DNA of 64,000 nucleotides from JAVBMU01 sp031551755 (lineage in GTDB: Bacteria > Actinomycetota > Actinomycetes > Actinomycetales > Cellulomonadaceae). Location: NCBI GenBank assembly GCA_031551755.1, contig JAVBNE010000007.1, positions 1 to 64,000 of the forward strand, given 5' to 3'. Each line of letters begins with the position of its first letter. Position 1 is the first letter of the stretch. The translations under genes were made by a program, and so were the position numbers. Shown here in pieces: positions 43,953 through 53,007 of this stretch. The notes beneath the pieces were generated by a model, which saw only the letters and a program-made list of their open reading frames with translations, had not been told where the DNA came from and ran no database searches.

Positions 43953-46061
43953 TCACTTCACATTCCCCGGCGCTGAAGCGGGTTGGGCGGATGTCGACGG
44001 TTCCCGATCAGAGGCCGACGGACCCTCCGGCTGTACGGGCTGGGCGGGCGCCAGTGCCGCGACCACGGCCGCCGCGGTCTGCTCGCCCATGCCGGGCACT
44101 GAGGCGATCTCGGCGACGCTCGCGGACCGCAACCGCTTCAGGGAACCGAAAGTGCGCAGCAAGGCCGCCTTCCGAGCCGGCCCCAGACCGCGGATGTCAT
44201 CCAATGCGGATGCCGTCATCGCCCTGCCGCGCTTCTTCCGGTGGTAGGTGATGGCGAACCGGTGAGCTTCGTCGCGCACACGCTGCAGCAGGTAGAGCCC
44301 TTCGGAGGCGCGCTGCAGGATAACGGGGTACTCCACCCCGGGGAGCCAGACCTCCTCCAACCGCTTGGCCAGACCGCAGAGGGCGACGTCGTCGATGCCG
44401 AGTTCGGCCAAAGCGCGAGCTGCCGCAGCCACCTGCGGCGGGCCACCGTCGACCACTACGAGGTTGGGTGGGTAGGCGAAGCGAACCGTCCGTGTCTCGG
44501 GCGGTTCGGCGTCGACCGGGCCGGAGACCATCGGAGCAGCGGACGAGGACTCGTTCGCGGGCTCCCCCACCGGGCCGAAGTCGTCACCGGAGAGGGCGTC
44601 GGCGGCAAGATCGACCTCGATGTCTGAGGATTCGGATCGCTCGGCGAGGTACCGCTTGAACCGGCGAGTGATGACCTCGTACATGGCGGCGGTGTCGTCC
44701 CGTGCACCGTCGCCGTCCGGGCCGCGAACGGCAAAATGGCGATACTCACCCTTGCGAGCGAGGCCGTCCTCGAAAACCACCATGGAAGCCGCCTGGTGAG
44801 TGCCCTGGGTGGTCGAGATGTCGTAACACTCAATCCGCAACGGCGCGCTGTCCAGGTCAAGTGCCTCCTGGATCTCCCGCAGGGCCTGACTACGCGTCGT
44901 GAGGTCCCCCGCCCTGCGGGTCCGGTGCAGAGCCAGGGCGTGTTCGGCATTGGTTCGCACGGTCGCCGCCAGCTCACGCTTATCTCCCCGCTGCGGCACC
45001 CGCACGTCCACTCGTGAGCCGCGCAGGCCGGTCAACCACGCCGTCACCTGGGGAAGGTCCGCCGGGAGCACCGGCACCAGCACCTCGCGCGGCACGACGT
45101 CGCGAGCCGAGCCGTCACCCTCGTCTGCGCCGCCGTAGACCTGCTGCAGCAACCGCTCGACGAGGTCGGCGTCCGAAACGTCCTCCACTTTCTCCACGAT
45201 CCAGCCGCGCTGGCCCCGGATACGCCCGCCGCGGACATGGAAGACCTGAACTGCCGCCTCCAGCTCGTCGCCGACCAGCGCGAAGATGTCGGCATCGGTG
45301 GCATCACCGAGAACCACCGCATTCTTCTCCGTGGCCCGTTCCAGGGCCCCGATGTCGTCGCGCATCCGGGCGGCGACCTCGTACTCCATGGACTTAGCCG
45401 CGGCCTGCATCTGAGCCGTGAGGCGCCGCACGAACCGGGCGGTGTCGCCTGCCATGAAGTCGCAGAAGTCGGCGGCCAGATCGTGGTGATCCCCGGTCGA
45501 AATACGGCCCACGCAGGGGGCGGAGCATTTGTCGATGTAGCCGAGCAGGCAGGGACGGCCGGTCTGCCGGGCACGTTTGAAGACGCCCGCGGAGCACGTC
45601 CGGATCGGGAAGACCCGCAGCAACAGGTCCAGGGTTTCCCGGATGGCCCAGGCATGCCCGTAGGGGCCGAAGTAGCGGGTCCCGGGCCGTTTGGCGCCAC
45701 GCATAACCTGTGCCCGGGGGTACTCGTCGCCCAGAGTCACTGCGAGGTACGGATAGGACTTGTCATCGCGGTACTTCACGTTGAACCGCGGGTCGAACTC
45801 CTTGATCCAGGAGTACTCGAGGGTGAGCGCCTCGACCTCGGTGCCGACCACCGTCCACTCCACCGAGGCCGCCGTAGTGACCATCGTCTGCGTGCGCTGG
45901 TGCAGCCCGGCGATGTCCTGGAAGTAGCTGGAGAGGCGAGCGCGAAGGTTCTTCGCCTTGCCGACGTAGATCACCCGGCGGTGTTGGTCCCGGAACCGGT
46001 ACACCCCCGGCGAGGTAGGGATCTCCCCGGGTGCGGGCCGATAGGTGGCGGGATCTGCCAT
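43953..46061 (-). CDS. uvrC: Excinuclease ABC subunit C
   Basis: A 702-residue UvrC that makes both incisions in nucleotide excision repair. The N-terminal GIY-YIG nuclease is seen in SPGVYRFRDQHRRVIYVGKA, a Cys cluster around LGYIDKCSAPCVGRI follows, then the UVR motif AAKSMEYEVAARMRDDIGAL. The RNase-H-like nuclease core (IECYDISTTQGTHQAASMVVF, VVVDGGPPQVAAA) and the C-terminal helix-hairpin-helix pair (IRGLGPARKAALL, IASVPGMGEQTA) close the protein. uvrA and uvrB lie close by in this window. Confidence 0.95.
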   Translation of the reverse strand: MADPATYRPAPGEIPTSPGVYRFRDQHRRVIYVGKAKNLRARLSSYFQDIAGLHQRTQTMVTTAASVEWTVVGTEVEALTLEYSWIKEFDPRFNVKYRDDKSYPYLAVTLGDEYPRAQVMRGAKRPGTRYFGPYGHAWAIRETLDLLLRVFPIRTCSAGVFKRARQTGRPCLLGYIDKCSAPCVGRISTGDHHDLAADFCDFMAGDTARFVRRLTAQMQAAAKSMEYEVAARMRDDIGALERATEKNAVVLGDATDADIFALVGDELEAAVQVFHVRGGRIRGQRGWIVEKVEDVSDADLVERLLQQVYGGADEGDGSARDVVPREVLVPVLPADLPQVTAWLTGLRGSRVDVRVPQRGDKRELAATVRTNAEHALALHRTRRAGDLTTRSQALREIQEALDLDSAPLRIECYDISTTQGTHQAASMVVFEDGLARKGEYRHFAVRGPDGDGARDDTAAMYEVITRRFKRYLAERSESSDIEVDLAADALSGDDFGPVGEPANESSSAAPMVSGPVDAEPPETRTVRFAYPPNLVVVDGGPPQVAAAARALAELGIDDVALCGLAKRLEEVWLPGVEYPVILQRASEGLYLLQRVRDEAHRFAITYHRKKRGRAMTASALDDIRGLGPARKAALLRTFGSLKRLRSASVAEIASVPGMGEQTAAAVVAALAPAQPVQPEGPSASDREPSTSAQPASAPGNVK

Positions 46062-46173
46062 GTGCGACAGCCTAGGTCAGGCCACCGACGACCGAGCGTC
46101 GAGCGAACCACAATGACCGTGACGATCGGACGGTCAGTGCCCGTGTGACGCGGGTGCTCGATATCGTGACCGG

Positions 46174-46698
46174 ATGACCGCACAGCATGAGTACACGATC
46201 ACGGCGCGCTGGACGGGCGCTCGTGAACGCGGCACCGCGTCGTACACCGCGTACAGCCGCGACCACGAGGTACTGATCGATGGGCATCCGGTACTGCCCG
46301 GGTCGGCTGACCCAGCCTTCCGGGGAGACCCGGCCCGGTTCAGCCCCGAGGACCTGCTCGTCGCGAGTCTCGCCCAATGCCACATGCTGTGGTTCTTGCA
46401 CCTGGCTGCCGAGACGAAACTGATCGTTCGGGAGTACTCCGATCGCGCCACCGGTGTGATGCGTGTCGAGGCACGCGGTGAGGGCCAGTTCACCGAGGTG
46501 ACGCTGCATCCGGAGATCGCCGTCGATGGCGACGCGCAGTCCCAGCGGTCTCTTGACGACCAGATCGCCGCCCTCCACCGCCGAGCGCATGACTACTGCT
46601 TTATCGCGCGCTCGGTGAACTTCCCGGTGACCATCGCTCCGCTACCTGTGCGGATCGCGGAGCCCGTGCGGATCGCGGAGGCGGGCGCAACCTCCTGA
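46174..46698 (+). CDS. OsmC-family peroxiredoxin-like protein
   Basis: A 174-residue OsmC/Ohr-superfamily protein. The two redox cysteines occur in SLAQCHMLWFLHLAA and HDYCFIARSVNFPV, with FSPEDLLVASLAQC as the family helix. OsmC proteins reduce organic hydroperoxides using thiol reductants. It is divergent from uvrC and convergent toward uvrA with about 40 bp between stops. Confidence 0.82.
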   Translation: MTAQHEYTITARWTGARERGTASYTAYSRDHEVLIDGHPVLPGSADPAFRGDPARFSPEDLLVASLAQCHMLWFLHLAAETKLIVREYSDRATGVMRVEARGEGQFTEVTLHPEIAVDGDAQSQRSLDDQIAALHRRAHDYCFIARSVNFPVTIAPLPVRIAEPVRIAEAGATS

Positions 46699-46741
46699 TT
46701 AGCGGCGGTCCACCGGCGCACCGGCCGGGGAAGCCGCAAGC

Positions 46742-49708
46742 CTAGGCCGCCGGAGATTCCTTGCGTGCGCGTGTGCCCTTCGCCGCACTCTTCGCCCGTG
46801 CCGGAGCACGACCATTCCGCACGACGTCAGGACCCTTCGCCGCCGGGGGCGCGACCGGAACGGCCGGATGTTTCGAGAGCACCTCGGCGAGGAACCGGCC
46901 CGTGTGGCTCGTCTCGACTGCCGCCACCTGCTCCGGAGTACCTTCGGCCACCACCGTGCCGCCGCCCGAACCGCCTTCGGGACCCATGTCGATGACCCAG
47001 TCGGCGCTCTTGATGACGTCGAGGTTGTGTTCGATGACGATGACCGAGTTTCCTTTGTCCACCAAAGACTGCAGGACGCCGAGGAGCTTGCGGATGTCCT
47101 CGAAATGTAGCCCGGTGGTTGGCTCATCGAGGACGTAAATCGTGCGGCCCGTCGAACGTTTATGCAACTCGCTGGCGAGCTTGACCCGTTGCGCCTCCCC
47201 ACCGGACAGCGTCGGGGCCGGCTGTCCCAGCCGGACGTAGCCGAGTCCGACATCGACGAGCGTCGCGAGATGCCGGGAGATCGCCGGGACGGCTGCGAAG
47301 AAGTCCGCCGCCTCCTCGATCGGCATGTCCAGCACATCGGCGACGGTCTTGCCCTTGAAGTGCACCTCCAGCGTCTCGCGGTTGTACCGCGCGCCGTGGC
47401 AGACCTCGCACGGGACGTAGACGTCCGGCAGGAAGTTCATCTCGATCTTGATCGTGCCGTCGCCCGAGCATGCCTCGCAGCGTCCCCCCTTGACGTTGAA
47501 GGAGAACCGGCCCGGCAGGTATCCGCGTACCTTCGCCTCGGTGGTCTCCGCGAAGAGCCGGCGCACGTGGTCCCATACCCCGGTGTAGGTCGCGGGGTTC
47601 GACCGTGGCGTGCGCCCGATCGGCCCCTGGTCGACGTGCACCACCTTGTCGAGATGGTCCACACCGGTTACCCGGGTATGCCGGCCGGGAACCTGCCGCG
47701 CACCGTTGAGCTGATTGGCCAATACCGTGTACAGGATCGAGTTGACCAGCGTCGATTTACCCGAACCGGAGACCCCGGTCACGGCGGTGAACGTACCCAG
47801 TGGGAACGAGACGTCGATCCCGTCCAGGTTGTTCTCCCGGGCCCCGACCACCGTCACCTCGCGGGAATGATCCACTGGCCGCCGGGCGGCAGGCAGCGCG
47901 ATACTCCGCCTGCCCGACAGGTACGCCCCCGTGATCGACTCGGGCTCCGCGAGGAGTCCTGCATAGTCACCTGAGTGCACGACCTTGCCGCCGTGTTCGC
48001 CGGCCCCCGGGCCGATGTCGACGATCCAGTCGGCCGCCTCGATGGTGTCCTCGTCGTGTTCGACGACGATGAGCGTGTTCCCCAGGTCCCGCAGTCGGGT
48101 CAGGGTGTCGATGAGCCGACGGTTGTCTCGTTGGTGCAGCCCAATGCTGGGCTCGTCGAGCACATAGAGCACTCCGACGAGGCCGGAGCCGATCTGGGTG
48201 GCCAGCCTGATGCGCTGGGCCTCACCACCGGAGAGGGTAGCCGCGGGCCGCTCGAGGGACAGATAGTCCAACCCGACGTCGAGCAGAAAGCCGAGTCGGG
48301 CGTGGATCTCCTTGAGGACCTCCGCCGCGATGGCCCGCTCCCGGACTCCGAGTTCGAGTGCACCCAGGAACTCAGCCGCTTCACGGATGGGTAGTCGGCA
48401 GATCTCCCAGATCGACCGTCCGCCTACCCGCACGGCAAGCACCTCGGGCTTGAGGCGAGCGCCTTCGCAGATCGGGCACGGCACCTCCCGCATGAATGCC
48501 TCGTACTTCTCCTTCGACCAATCCGAGTCGGTTTCGGAGTGCCGGCGCTCCAGGAAGCTCACCACCCCCTCGAAACCCGTCGAGTACTGCCGTTCACGCC
48601 CCCAACGGTTGCGGTAGCGGACATGCACCTCGTGGTCCTGCCCGTAGAGGACCGCCTTCCGCGCACGTTCCGGTAATCCTCGCCAGGGCACGTCCATCGA
48701 GAAGCCGAGGTCGTCCGCGAGAGCACGCAGCACCCGTTCGAAGTACTCCGACGACGTCTGGCTCCACGGGGCGACGGCACCTTCCGCGAGAGTTTTCTCG
48801 TCGTCCGGGATCACCAGGTCGACGTCGACCTCGAGCCGGAAACCGATGCCGGTGCACTCGGGGCAGGCGCCGTACGGGGCGTTGAAGGAAAAGGTGCGCG
48901 GCTCTATTTCATCAAGCGCCAGTTCGTGATCGTTCGGGCACGCGCGATGCTCGGAGAACCGGCGAACCCGCTGAGGATCATCCGCCTGCGCGTCGACCAG
49001 TTCCACGAGCAACAGCCCGCCGGCCAGGCCGAGTGCGGTCTCGACTGAGTCCGTCAGCCGTCGCTGAACGCCTTCGCGGGCGACCAGGCGGTCGATGACC
49101 ACCTCGATGTCATGCTTGAGCTTCTTCTCGAGCTGCGGCGGGCTGGCCAGCTGAATGACTTCGCCGTCCACCCGCGCCCGCGCGAAACCCTTGGACTGCA
49201 GTTCCTTGAAGAGTTCCCCGTACTCACCCTTGCGCCCCCGTACGACGGGCGCCAACACTTGGTACCGGGTGCCCTCGGGCAATTCGAGCAGCCGGTCGAC
49301 GATCTGCTGCGGGGTCTGTGCCGTGACCCGCTCGCCGCACACCGGGCAGTGCTGCGTTCCAGCGCGGGCGAAGAGCAACCGGAGGTAGTCGTAGACCTCT
49401 GTGATCGTGCCGACCGTGGACCGGGGGTTGCGGTTCGTCGACTTCTGATCGATCGACACCGCCGGCGACAGGCCCTCGATGAAATCGACATCGGGTTTGT
49501 CCATCTGGCCGAGGAACTGGCGCGCATACGCCGACAGCGACTCGACATAACGACGCTGTCCCTCGGCGAAGATGGTGTCGAAAGCCAGCGAGGACTTGCC
49601 CGACCCGGAGAGACCCGTGAAGACGATGAGCTGATCCCTCGGGAGATCAAGGTCCACATTTCGCAGGTTGTGTTCGCGGGCTCCGGAAATGACGAGGCGG
49701 TTGCTCAC
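46742..49708 (-). CDS. uvrA: Excinuclease ABC subunit A
   Basis: A 988-residue UvrA from GTG 49708 (VSNRLVISGAREHNL); the open frame to 49762 adds 18 residues without support. It holds two ABC ATPase modules: Walker A GLSGSGKSSLAFDTI and, late, GVSGSGKSTLVNSIL; signatures TLSGGEAQRI(R) and TLSGGEAQRVKLA. The zinc fingers include CPVCGERVTAQ and CEACSGDGTIKI with PCEVCHGARYN. A Lys/Ala-rich tail of about 40 residues follows the second module. It recognises DNA damage with UvrB. Confidence 0.95.
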   Translation of the reverse strand: MSNRLVISGAREHNLRNVDLDLPRDQLIVFTGLSGSGKSSLAFDTIFAEGQRRYVESLSAYARQFLGQMDKPDVDFIEGLSPAVSIDQKSTNRNPRSTVGTITEVYDYLRLLFARAGTQHCPVCGERVTAQTPQQIVDRLLELPEGTRYQVLAPVVRGRKGEYGELFKELQSKGFARARVDGEVIQLASPPQLEKKLKHDIEVVIDRLVAREGVQRRLTDSVETALGLAGGLLLVELVDAQADDPQRVRRFSEHRACPNDHELALDEIEPRTFSFNAPYGACPECTGIGFRLEVDVDLVIPDDEKTLAEGAVAPWSQTSSEYFERVLRALADDLGFSMDVPWRGLPERARKAVLYGQDHEVHVRYRNRWGRERQYSTGFEGVVSFLERRHSETDSDWSKEKYEAFMREVPCPICEGARLKPEVLAVRVGGRSIWEICRLPIREAAEFLGALELGVRERAIAAEVLKEIHARLGFLLDVGLDYLSLERPAATLSGGEAQRIRLATQIGSGLVGVLYVLDEPSIGLHQRDNRRLIDTLTRLRDLGNTLIVVEHDEDTIEAADWIVDIGPGAGEHGGKVVHSGDYAGLLAEPESITGAYLSGRRSIALPAARRPVDHSREVTVVGARENNLDGIDVSFPLGTFTAVTGVSGSGKSTLVNSILYTVLANQLNGARQVPGRHTRVTGVDHLDKVVHVDQGPIGRTPRSNPATYTGVWDHVRRLFAETTEAKVRGYLPGRFSFNVKGGRCEACSGDGTIKIEMNFLPDVYVPCEVCHGARYNRETLEVHFKGKTVADVLDMPIEEAADFFAAVPAISRHLATLVDVGLGYVRLGQPAPTLSGGEAQRVKLASELHKRSTGRTIYVLDEPTTGLHFEDIRKLLGVLQSLVDKGNSVIVIEHNLDVIKSADWVIDMGPEGGSGGGTVVAEGTPEQVAAVETSHTGRFLAEVLSKHPAVPVAPPAAKGPDVVRNGRAPARAKSAAKGTRARKESPAA

Positions 49709-49785
49709 CGGAGCATCGTACGACCCGGGACCCACATCGCACACCTGTTCGAATGGTGGCATCCGTCATAGGGCACACTGGGCCT

Positions 49786-50487
49786 ATGACCTACACCGGA
49801 GTCGTTGCCGCGGGCGACCCGCCTCGGCCACGCACTCTCGACGAGATCGAGATCCGCAAACTGGTCGTGGGACCGATGCAGAACAACGCCTACCTGCTCA
49901 CCTGCCGCCAGGACCACCACCAGGTTCTCATCGACGCGGCCGACGACCCCGACCGCCTTCTGGAACTGGTGCGATCGGGGAGCACTTCGGGACGACTGGA
50001 TGCGGTGGTCACCACCCATGCGCACCCCGATCACGTTCAAGGCTTGGCGTCCGTCGTCGCAGTCACGGGGGCGGCCGTTTACGTGGGAACCGACGACGCC
50101 GTATCCGTCGAGGATCAGACCTCGGTGTCGGCAATCCGAGTCGGTGATGGCGCCGTGCTGACCGTCGGGCACATCGTGCTCGACATCATCGGCCTGCGTG
50201 GACACACACCGGGCTCGATCGCGTTGGCCTATCGCGAGCCCGAGCGGGCGCACTCCCCCGAGGCCGTCGGTCGCAGGGTCCACCTTTTCACGGGCGACTC
50301 ACTGTTCCCAGGTGGTCCTGGACGGACCACGACGCCGAACGATTTCGACTCGATCATGGCCGACCTGCAGACTCGGGTTTTCGACCGGTTCGGGGACGAC
50401 GCGTGGGTCTACCCCGGGCACGGTAACGACACGACCCTGGGCGCCGAACGCGGGTCGATCCCGGAGTGGCTCGCCCGTGGCTGGTGA
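49786..50487 (+). CDS. MBL-fold metallohydrolase (glyoxalase II-like)
   Basis: A 233-residue metallo-beta-lactamase-fold hydrolase near glyoxalase II. The metal ligands are in TTHAHPDHVQG (HxHxDH), RGHTPGSIAL and FTGDSLFPGGPG, and the C-terminal VYPGHGNDTTLGAE is typical. ATG 49786 is preferred to the TTG/GTG starts upstream that would overlap uvrA's leader. Actinobacterial homologues beside uvrA are common and may act on mycothiol conjugates or hydroxyacyl thioesters; the substrate is not known. Confidence 0.82.
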   Translation: MTYTGVVAAGDPPRPRTLDEIEIRKLVVGPMQNNAYLLTCRQDHHQVLIDAADDPDRLLELVRSGSTSGRLDAVVTTHAHPDHVQGLASVVAVTGAAVYVGTDDAVSVEDQTSVSAIRVGDGAVLTVGHIVLDIIGLRGHTPGSIALAYREPERAHSPEAVGRRVHLFTGDSLFPGGPGRTTTPNDFDSIMADLQTRVFDRFGDDAWVYPGHGNDTTLGAERGSIPEWLARGW

Positions 50488-50499
50488 TTGACTGGCGCC

Positions 50500-50799
50500 A
50501 TGCCTCGGACCTCGCCTCTCTACGCCGCCACGTATACCTATGTCGACCGCCCGGCAGAGCTCGCGGCCGTACGTCCTGAGCATCGGACGTACCTGGACCG
50601 CCTCGCCACCGAAGGCAAGCTACTCGCCTCCGGTCCGCTCGGTTCCGCGACAGAGCCGATCGGCGCCCTGATCATCCTGGACGCGGAATCGGCCGAGGCG
50701 GCCGCCGCGCTACTCGATGGTGACCCCTTCGCGGCGGCCGGATTCATCGCCGAACGGACTATCCAGCCGTGGACGCCCGTCCTCGGACAATGGTCCTGA
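50500..50799 (+). CDS. YciI-family protein
   Basis: A 99-residue small ferredoxin-like protein of the YciI family. It begins PLYAATYTYVDRPAEL and contains EHRTYLDRLATEGKLLASGPL, with the His-Asp type active-site pair, and DGDPFAAAGFIAERTIQPW. The reaction is unknown for most members; one subgroup has dehalogenase or peroxidase-like activity. It starts 12 bases after the MBL gene. Its last 90 bases overlap the 3' end of the opposing terC gene. Confidence 0.8.
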   Translation: MPRTSPLYAATYTYVDRPAELAAVRPEHRTYLDRLATEGKLLASGPLGSATEPIGALIILDAESAEAAAALLDGDPFAAAGFIAERTIQPWTPVLGQWS

Positions 50800-51816
50800 G
50801 GCTCCGGAACCCGTTCCTTCCCCACCGCCGGCGCTCGCTGCGCCGGCTTTGGCCCGTGACCGCAACAGGCTCGCCGCGGTCGTCACCACCAACGTGCCGA
50901 GGATGACCACCAGCGACAGCCAGATCGGCACAGTGGGTACCGACTCCAGCCCCTCACCACCGTTGATGAACGGCAGTGTGTTGTCGTGCGCTGCCTCCAG
51001 GATGAGCTTGACCCCGATGAAACCGAGGATGATCGATAGCCCGATCGGCAGGTAGACCAGCTTTTCCAGCAGGCCACCGAGCAGGAAGTAGAGCTGCCGC
51101 AATCCCATGAGCGCGAAGACGTTCGTGGTGAAGACGATGAACGGGTCCTGAGTGAGTCCGAAGATCGCCGGGATCGAGTCGAAGGCGAAGAGCAGGTCGG
51201 TGCTGCCGATGGCCACGAAGACGATGATCATCGGCGTGAGAACGCGCCGGCCGTCCTCGGTGGACCGCAACCGGCCGCCGTCGTACCGGGTACCGATGGG
51301 TAGAACCCGCCGCAGCAAACGTACGAAGCGGTTCTCCTGATACTCCTCGGACTCATCCGAACCGACGACCAGCTTGATCGCGGTGTAGATGAGGAAGGCC
51401 CCGAAGAGGTAGAAGACCCAAACGAACTGATGGATGATCGCGGCGCCGGCCAGGATAAACCCACCGCGCAGGATCAGCGCCACGATGATCCCCACCATCA
51501 GGACCTTCTGCTGTTGGTCTCTTGGCACCGCGAACCTCGCCATGATGATGACGAAGACGAAGAGGTTGTCGACCGACAGGCTGTACTCAGTCAGCCAGCC
51601 GGCGTAGAACTCACCCGCGGGGGCTCCGCCGCCGACCAACCCGACCAAGATCCCGAAGACGAGCGCCAGCGTCACGTAGAAGGCGACCCAGCCGGCACTC
51701 TCGCGCATCGAGGGGACGTGCGGTCGTCGTCCGACCACGAAGAGATCCACGATCAACAACAGCAACACCGCTGTCAGTGAGGCAGCCTCGAACCAAATAG
51801 GCAGCTCATGCTGCAT
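50710..51816 (-). CDS. TerC-family integral membrane protein (second of a tandem pair)
   Basis: A 368-residue TerC/Alx-type protein with about seven to nine hydrophobic segments. The family motifs TEYSLSVDNLFVFVIIMARF and STDLLFAFDSIPAIFGLTQDPFIVFTTNVFALMGLRQLYFL (shown here only as its first part and key residues) contain the membrane Asp residues linked to metal binding. Such proteins export Mn(II) or are tied to tellurite resistance. GGAG sits inside the stop region of the upstream paralogue, 3 bases before its ATG. The C-terminal 40 residues are Gly/Ser-rich and lie antisense to the YciI gene. Confidence 0.9.
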   Translation of the reverse strand: MQHELPIWFEAASLTAVLLLLIVDLFVVGRRPHVPSMRESAGWVAFYVTLALVFGILVGLVGGGAPAGEFYAGWLTEYSLSVDNLFVFVIIMARFAVPRDQQQKVLMVGIIVALILRGGFILAGAAIIHQFVWVFYLFGAFLIYTAIKLVVGSDESEEYQENRFVRLLRRVLPIGTRYDGGRLRSTEDGRRVLTPMIIVFVAIGSTDLLFAFDSIPAIFGLTQDPFIVFTTNVFALMGLRQLYFLLGGLLEKLVYLPIGLSIILGFIGVKLILEAAHDNTLPFINGGEGLESVPTVPIWLSLVVILGTLVVTTAASLLRSRAKAGAASAGGGEGTGSGASGPLSEDGRPRLDSPFGDESGRREGVTIE

Positions 51817-51819
51817 GTA

Positions 51820-52806
51820 CTACTCCTTCTCGACTAGTTGACGCCGGTTGAGCCGGTCCCGGCGGAGGCTGGCGGCAGTGGTGACGGTGAGGATCGCGAC
51901 GATGACTGAGAGGGAGACGGCCGTCGGGATCTCGGGGATAGCGGTGACGTGTTCGCCACCGTTGATGAACGGTACTTCGTTGGTGTGCAGGGCATGAATC
52001 ATCAGTTTCGCACCGATGAAGGCGAGGATCGCCGCCAGCCCGTAGGCGAGGTAGACCAGCCGGTCCAGCAGCCCATCGATGAGGAAGTACAACTGCCGTA
52101 GGCCCAGCAGGGAGAAGGCGTTGGCGGTGAAAACCAGGTACGTCTCCTGGGTGAGCCCGAAGATGGCCGGAATCGAGTCGACGGCGAACAACAGGTCCGC
52201 ACTGCCGATCGCGATCATGACGATGAACATCGGGGTGATGAATCGCTTGCCGTCGATGCGTGCCGTCAGTTGAGAACCGACGTAGTCGTCGGTGGTCGCG
52301 AACAGCCGGCGGGTCAGCCGCAACGCAGCGTTCTCCTCGAACTTCTCGTCGTCCTGGCCACGGAGCTGAGCCCATGCCGTGTACAGCAGGAAGACACCGA
52401 AGAGATAGAAGACCCAGCTCACGTTGGCGATCATCGCCGCACCCAGGAAGATGAACACGGTTCGCAGGATGAGAGCGATCGTGATGCCGATGAGCAGCAC
52501 CTTCTGCTGGTAGTCCCTCGGCACACGGAAGCTCGCCATGATCAGGACGAAGACGAAGAGGTTGTCGACCGACAGGCTCTTCTCCGTGATGTAGCCGGCA
52601 AAGTACTCGCCACCGTAGGTGGGTCCGGAGATGAACCACACCACGATGCCGAATACAATCGCGATCGCGACATAGGCGGCAGACCAGCGAACAGCCTCGC
52701 GCAGGCTCGGGGCGTGCGGGGTGCGTGCGTGGCCGATGTAATCGATGGCAAGCATGGCCAGGATTGCGGCCACTGTGATGAGCCACACCCAGATGGGAAC
52801 GTTCAA
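51820..52806 (-). CDS. TerC-family integral membrane protein (first of a tandem pair)
   Basis: A 328-residue TerC-family membrane protein, homologous along its length to the next gene. Motifs TEKSLSVDNLFVFVLIMASF and SADLLFAVDSIPAIFGLTQE with GLRQLYFLIDGLL are conserved, each with the Asp residues thought to coordinate Mn(II). It follows a yybP-ykoY-type riboswitch, which supports a manganese-export role. The tandem duplicates may form a hetero-oligomer or differ in regulation. Confidence 0.92.
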   Translation of the reverse strand: MNVPIWVWLITVAAILAMLAIDYIGHARTPHAPSLREAVRWSAAYVAIAIVFGIVVWFISGPTYGGEYFAGYITEKSLSVDNLFVFVLIMASFRVPRDYQQKVLLIGITIALILRTVFIFLGAAMIANVSWVFYLFGVFLLYTAWAQLRGQDDEKFEENAALRLTRRLFATTDDYVGSQLTARIDGKRFITPMFIVMIAIGSADLLFAVDSIPAIFGLTQETYLVFTANAFSLLGLRQLYFLIDGLLDRLVYLAYGLAAILAFIGAKLMIHALHTNEVPFINGGEHVTAIPEIPTAVSLSVIVAILTVTTAASLRRDRLNRRQLVEKE

Positions 52807-52825
52807 GGGGACACCTCCGGTTCGT

Positions 52826-52960
52826 CAAACCGAAGGTCTCTTCCGATCGGCCCGGGGCGAGATGAACCCGGTGATGACCGACCCGAGGCGCCGAGCCGTG
52901 GAAACGGCCGTGATGACGACGACTCTGCGTGGGAATACTCCCCTTCACTGAAGGGCCAGC
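52826..52960 (-). promoter_or_regulatory. yybP-ykoY (manganese) riboswitch upstream of terC
   Basis: The minus-strand leader of the first terC gene contains the conserved sequence blocks of the yybP-ykoY aptamer: an AAGGGGAGTA box near the 5' end, GTCGTCATCACGG in the middle, a second GGTCATCACCGG block, and AGAGACCTT at the 3' side, flanked by GC-rich stems. The last part, CCTTCGGTT-tgac-gAACCGGAGG, forms a hairpin that includes the terC ribosome site GGAGGT, so Mn(II) would be expected to free the site and switch on translation. Established for this class: Mn(II) sensing upstream of terC-like genes. Inferred here: translational control. Confidence 0.75.
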
Positions 52961-53007
52961 ATAGGCGATCACAGCCAAAAGCGCCGACTGTGTCGAGGAC
53001 CAGGCGC

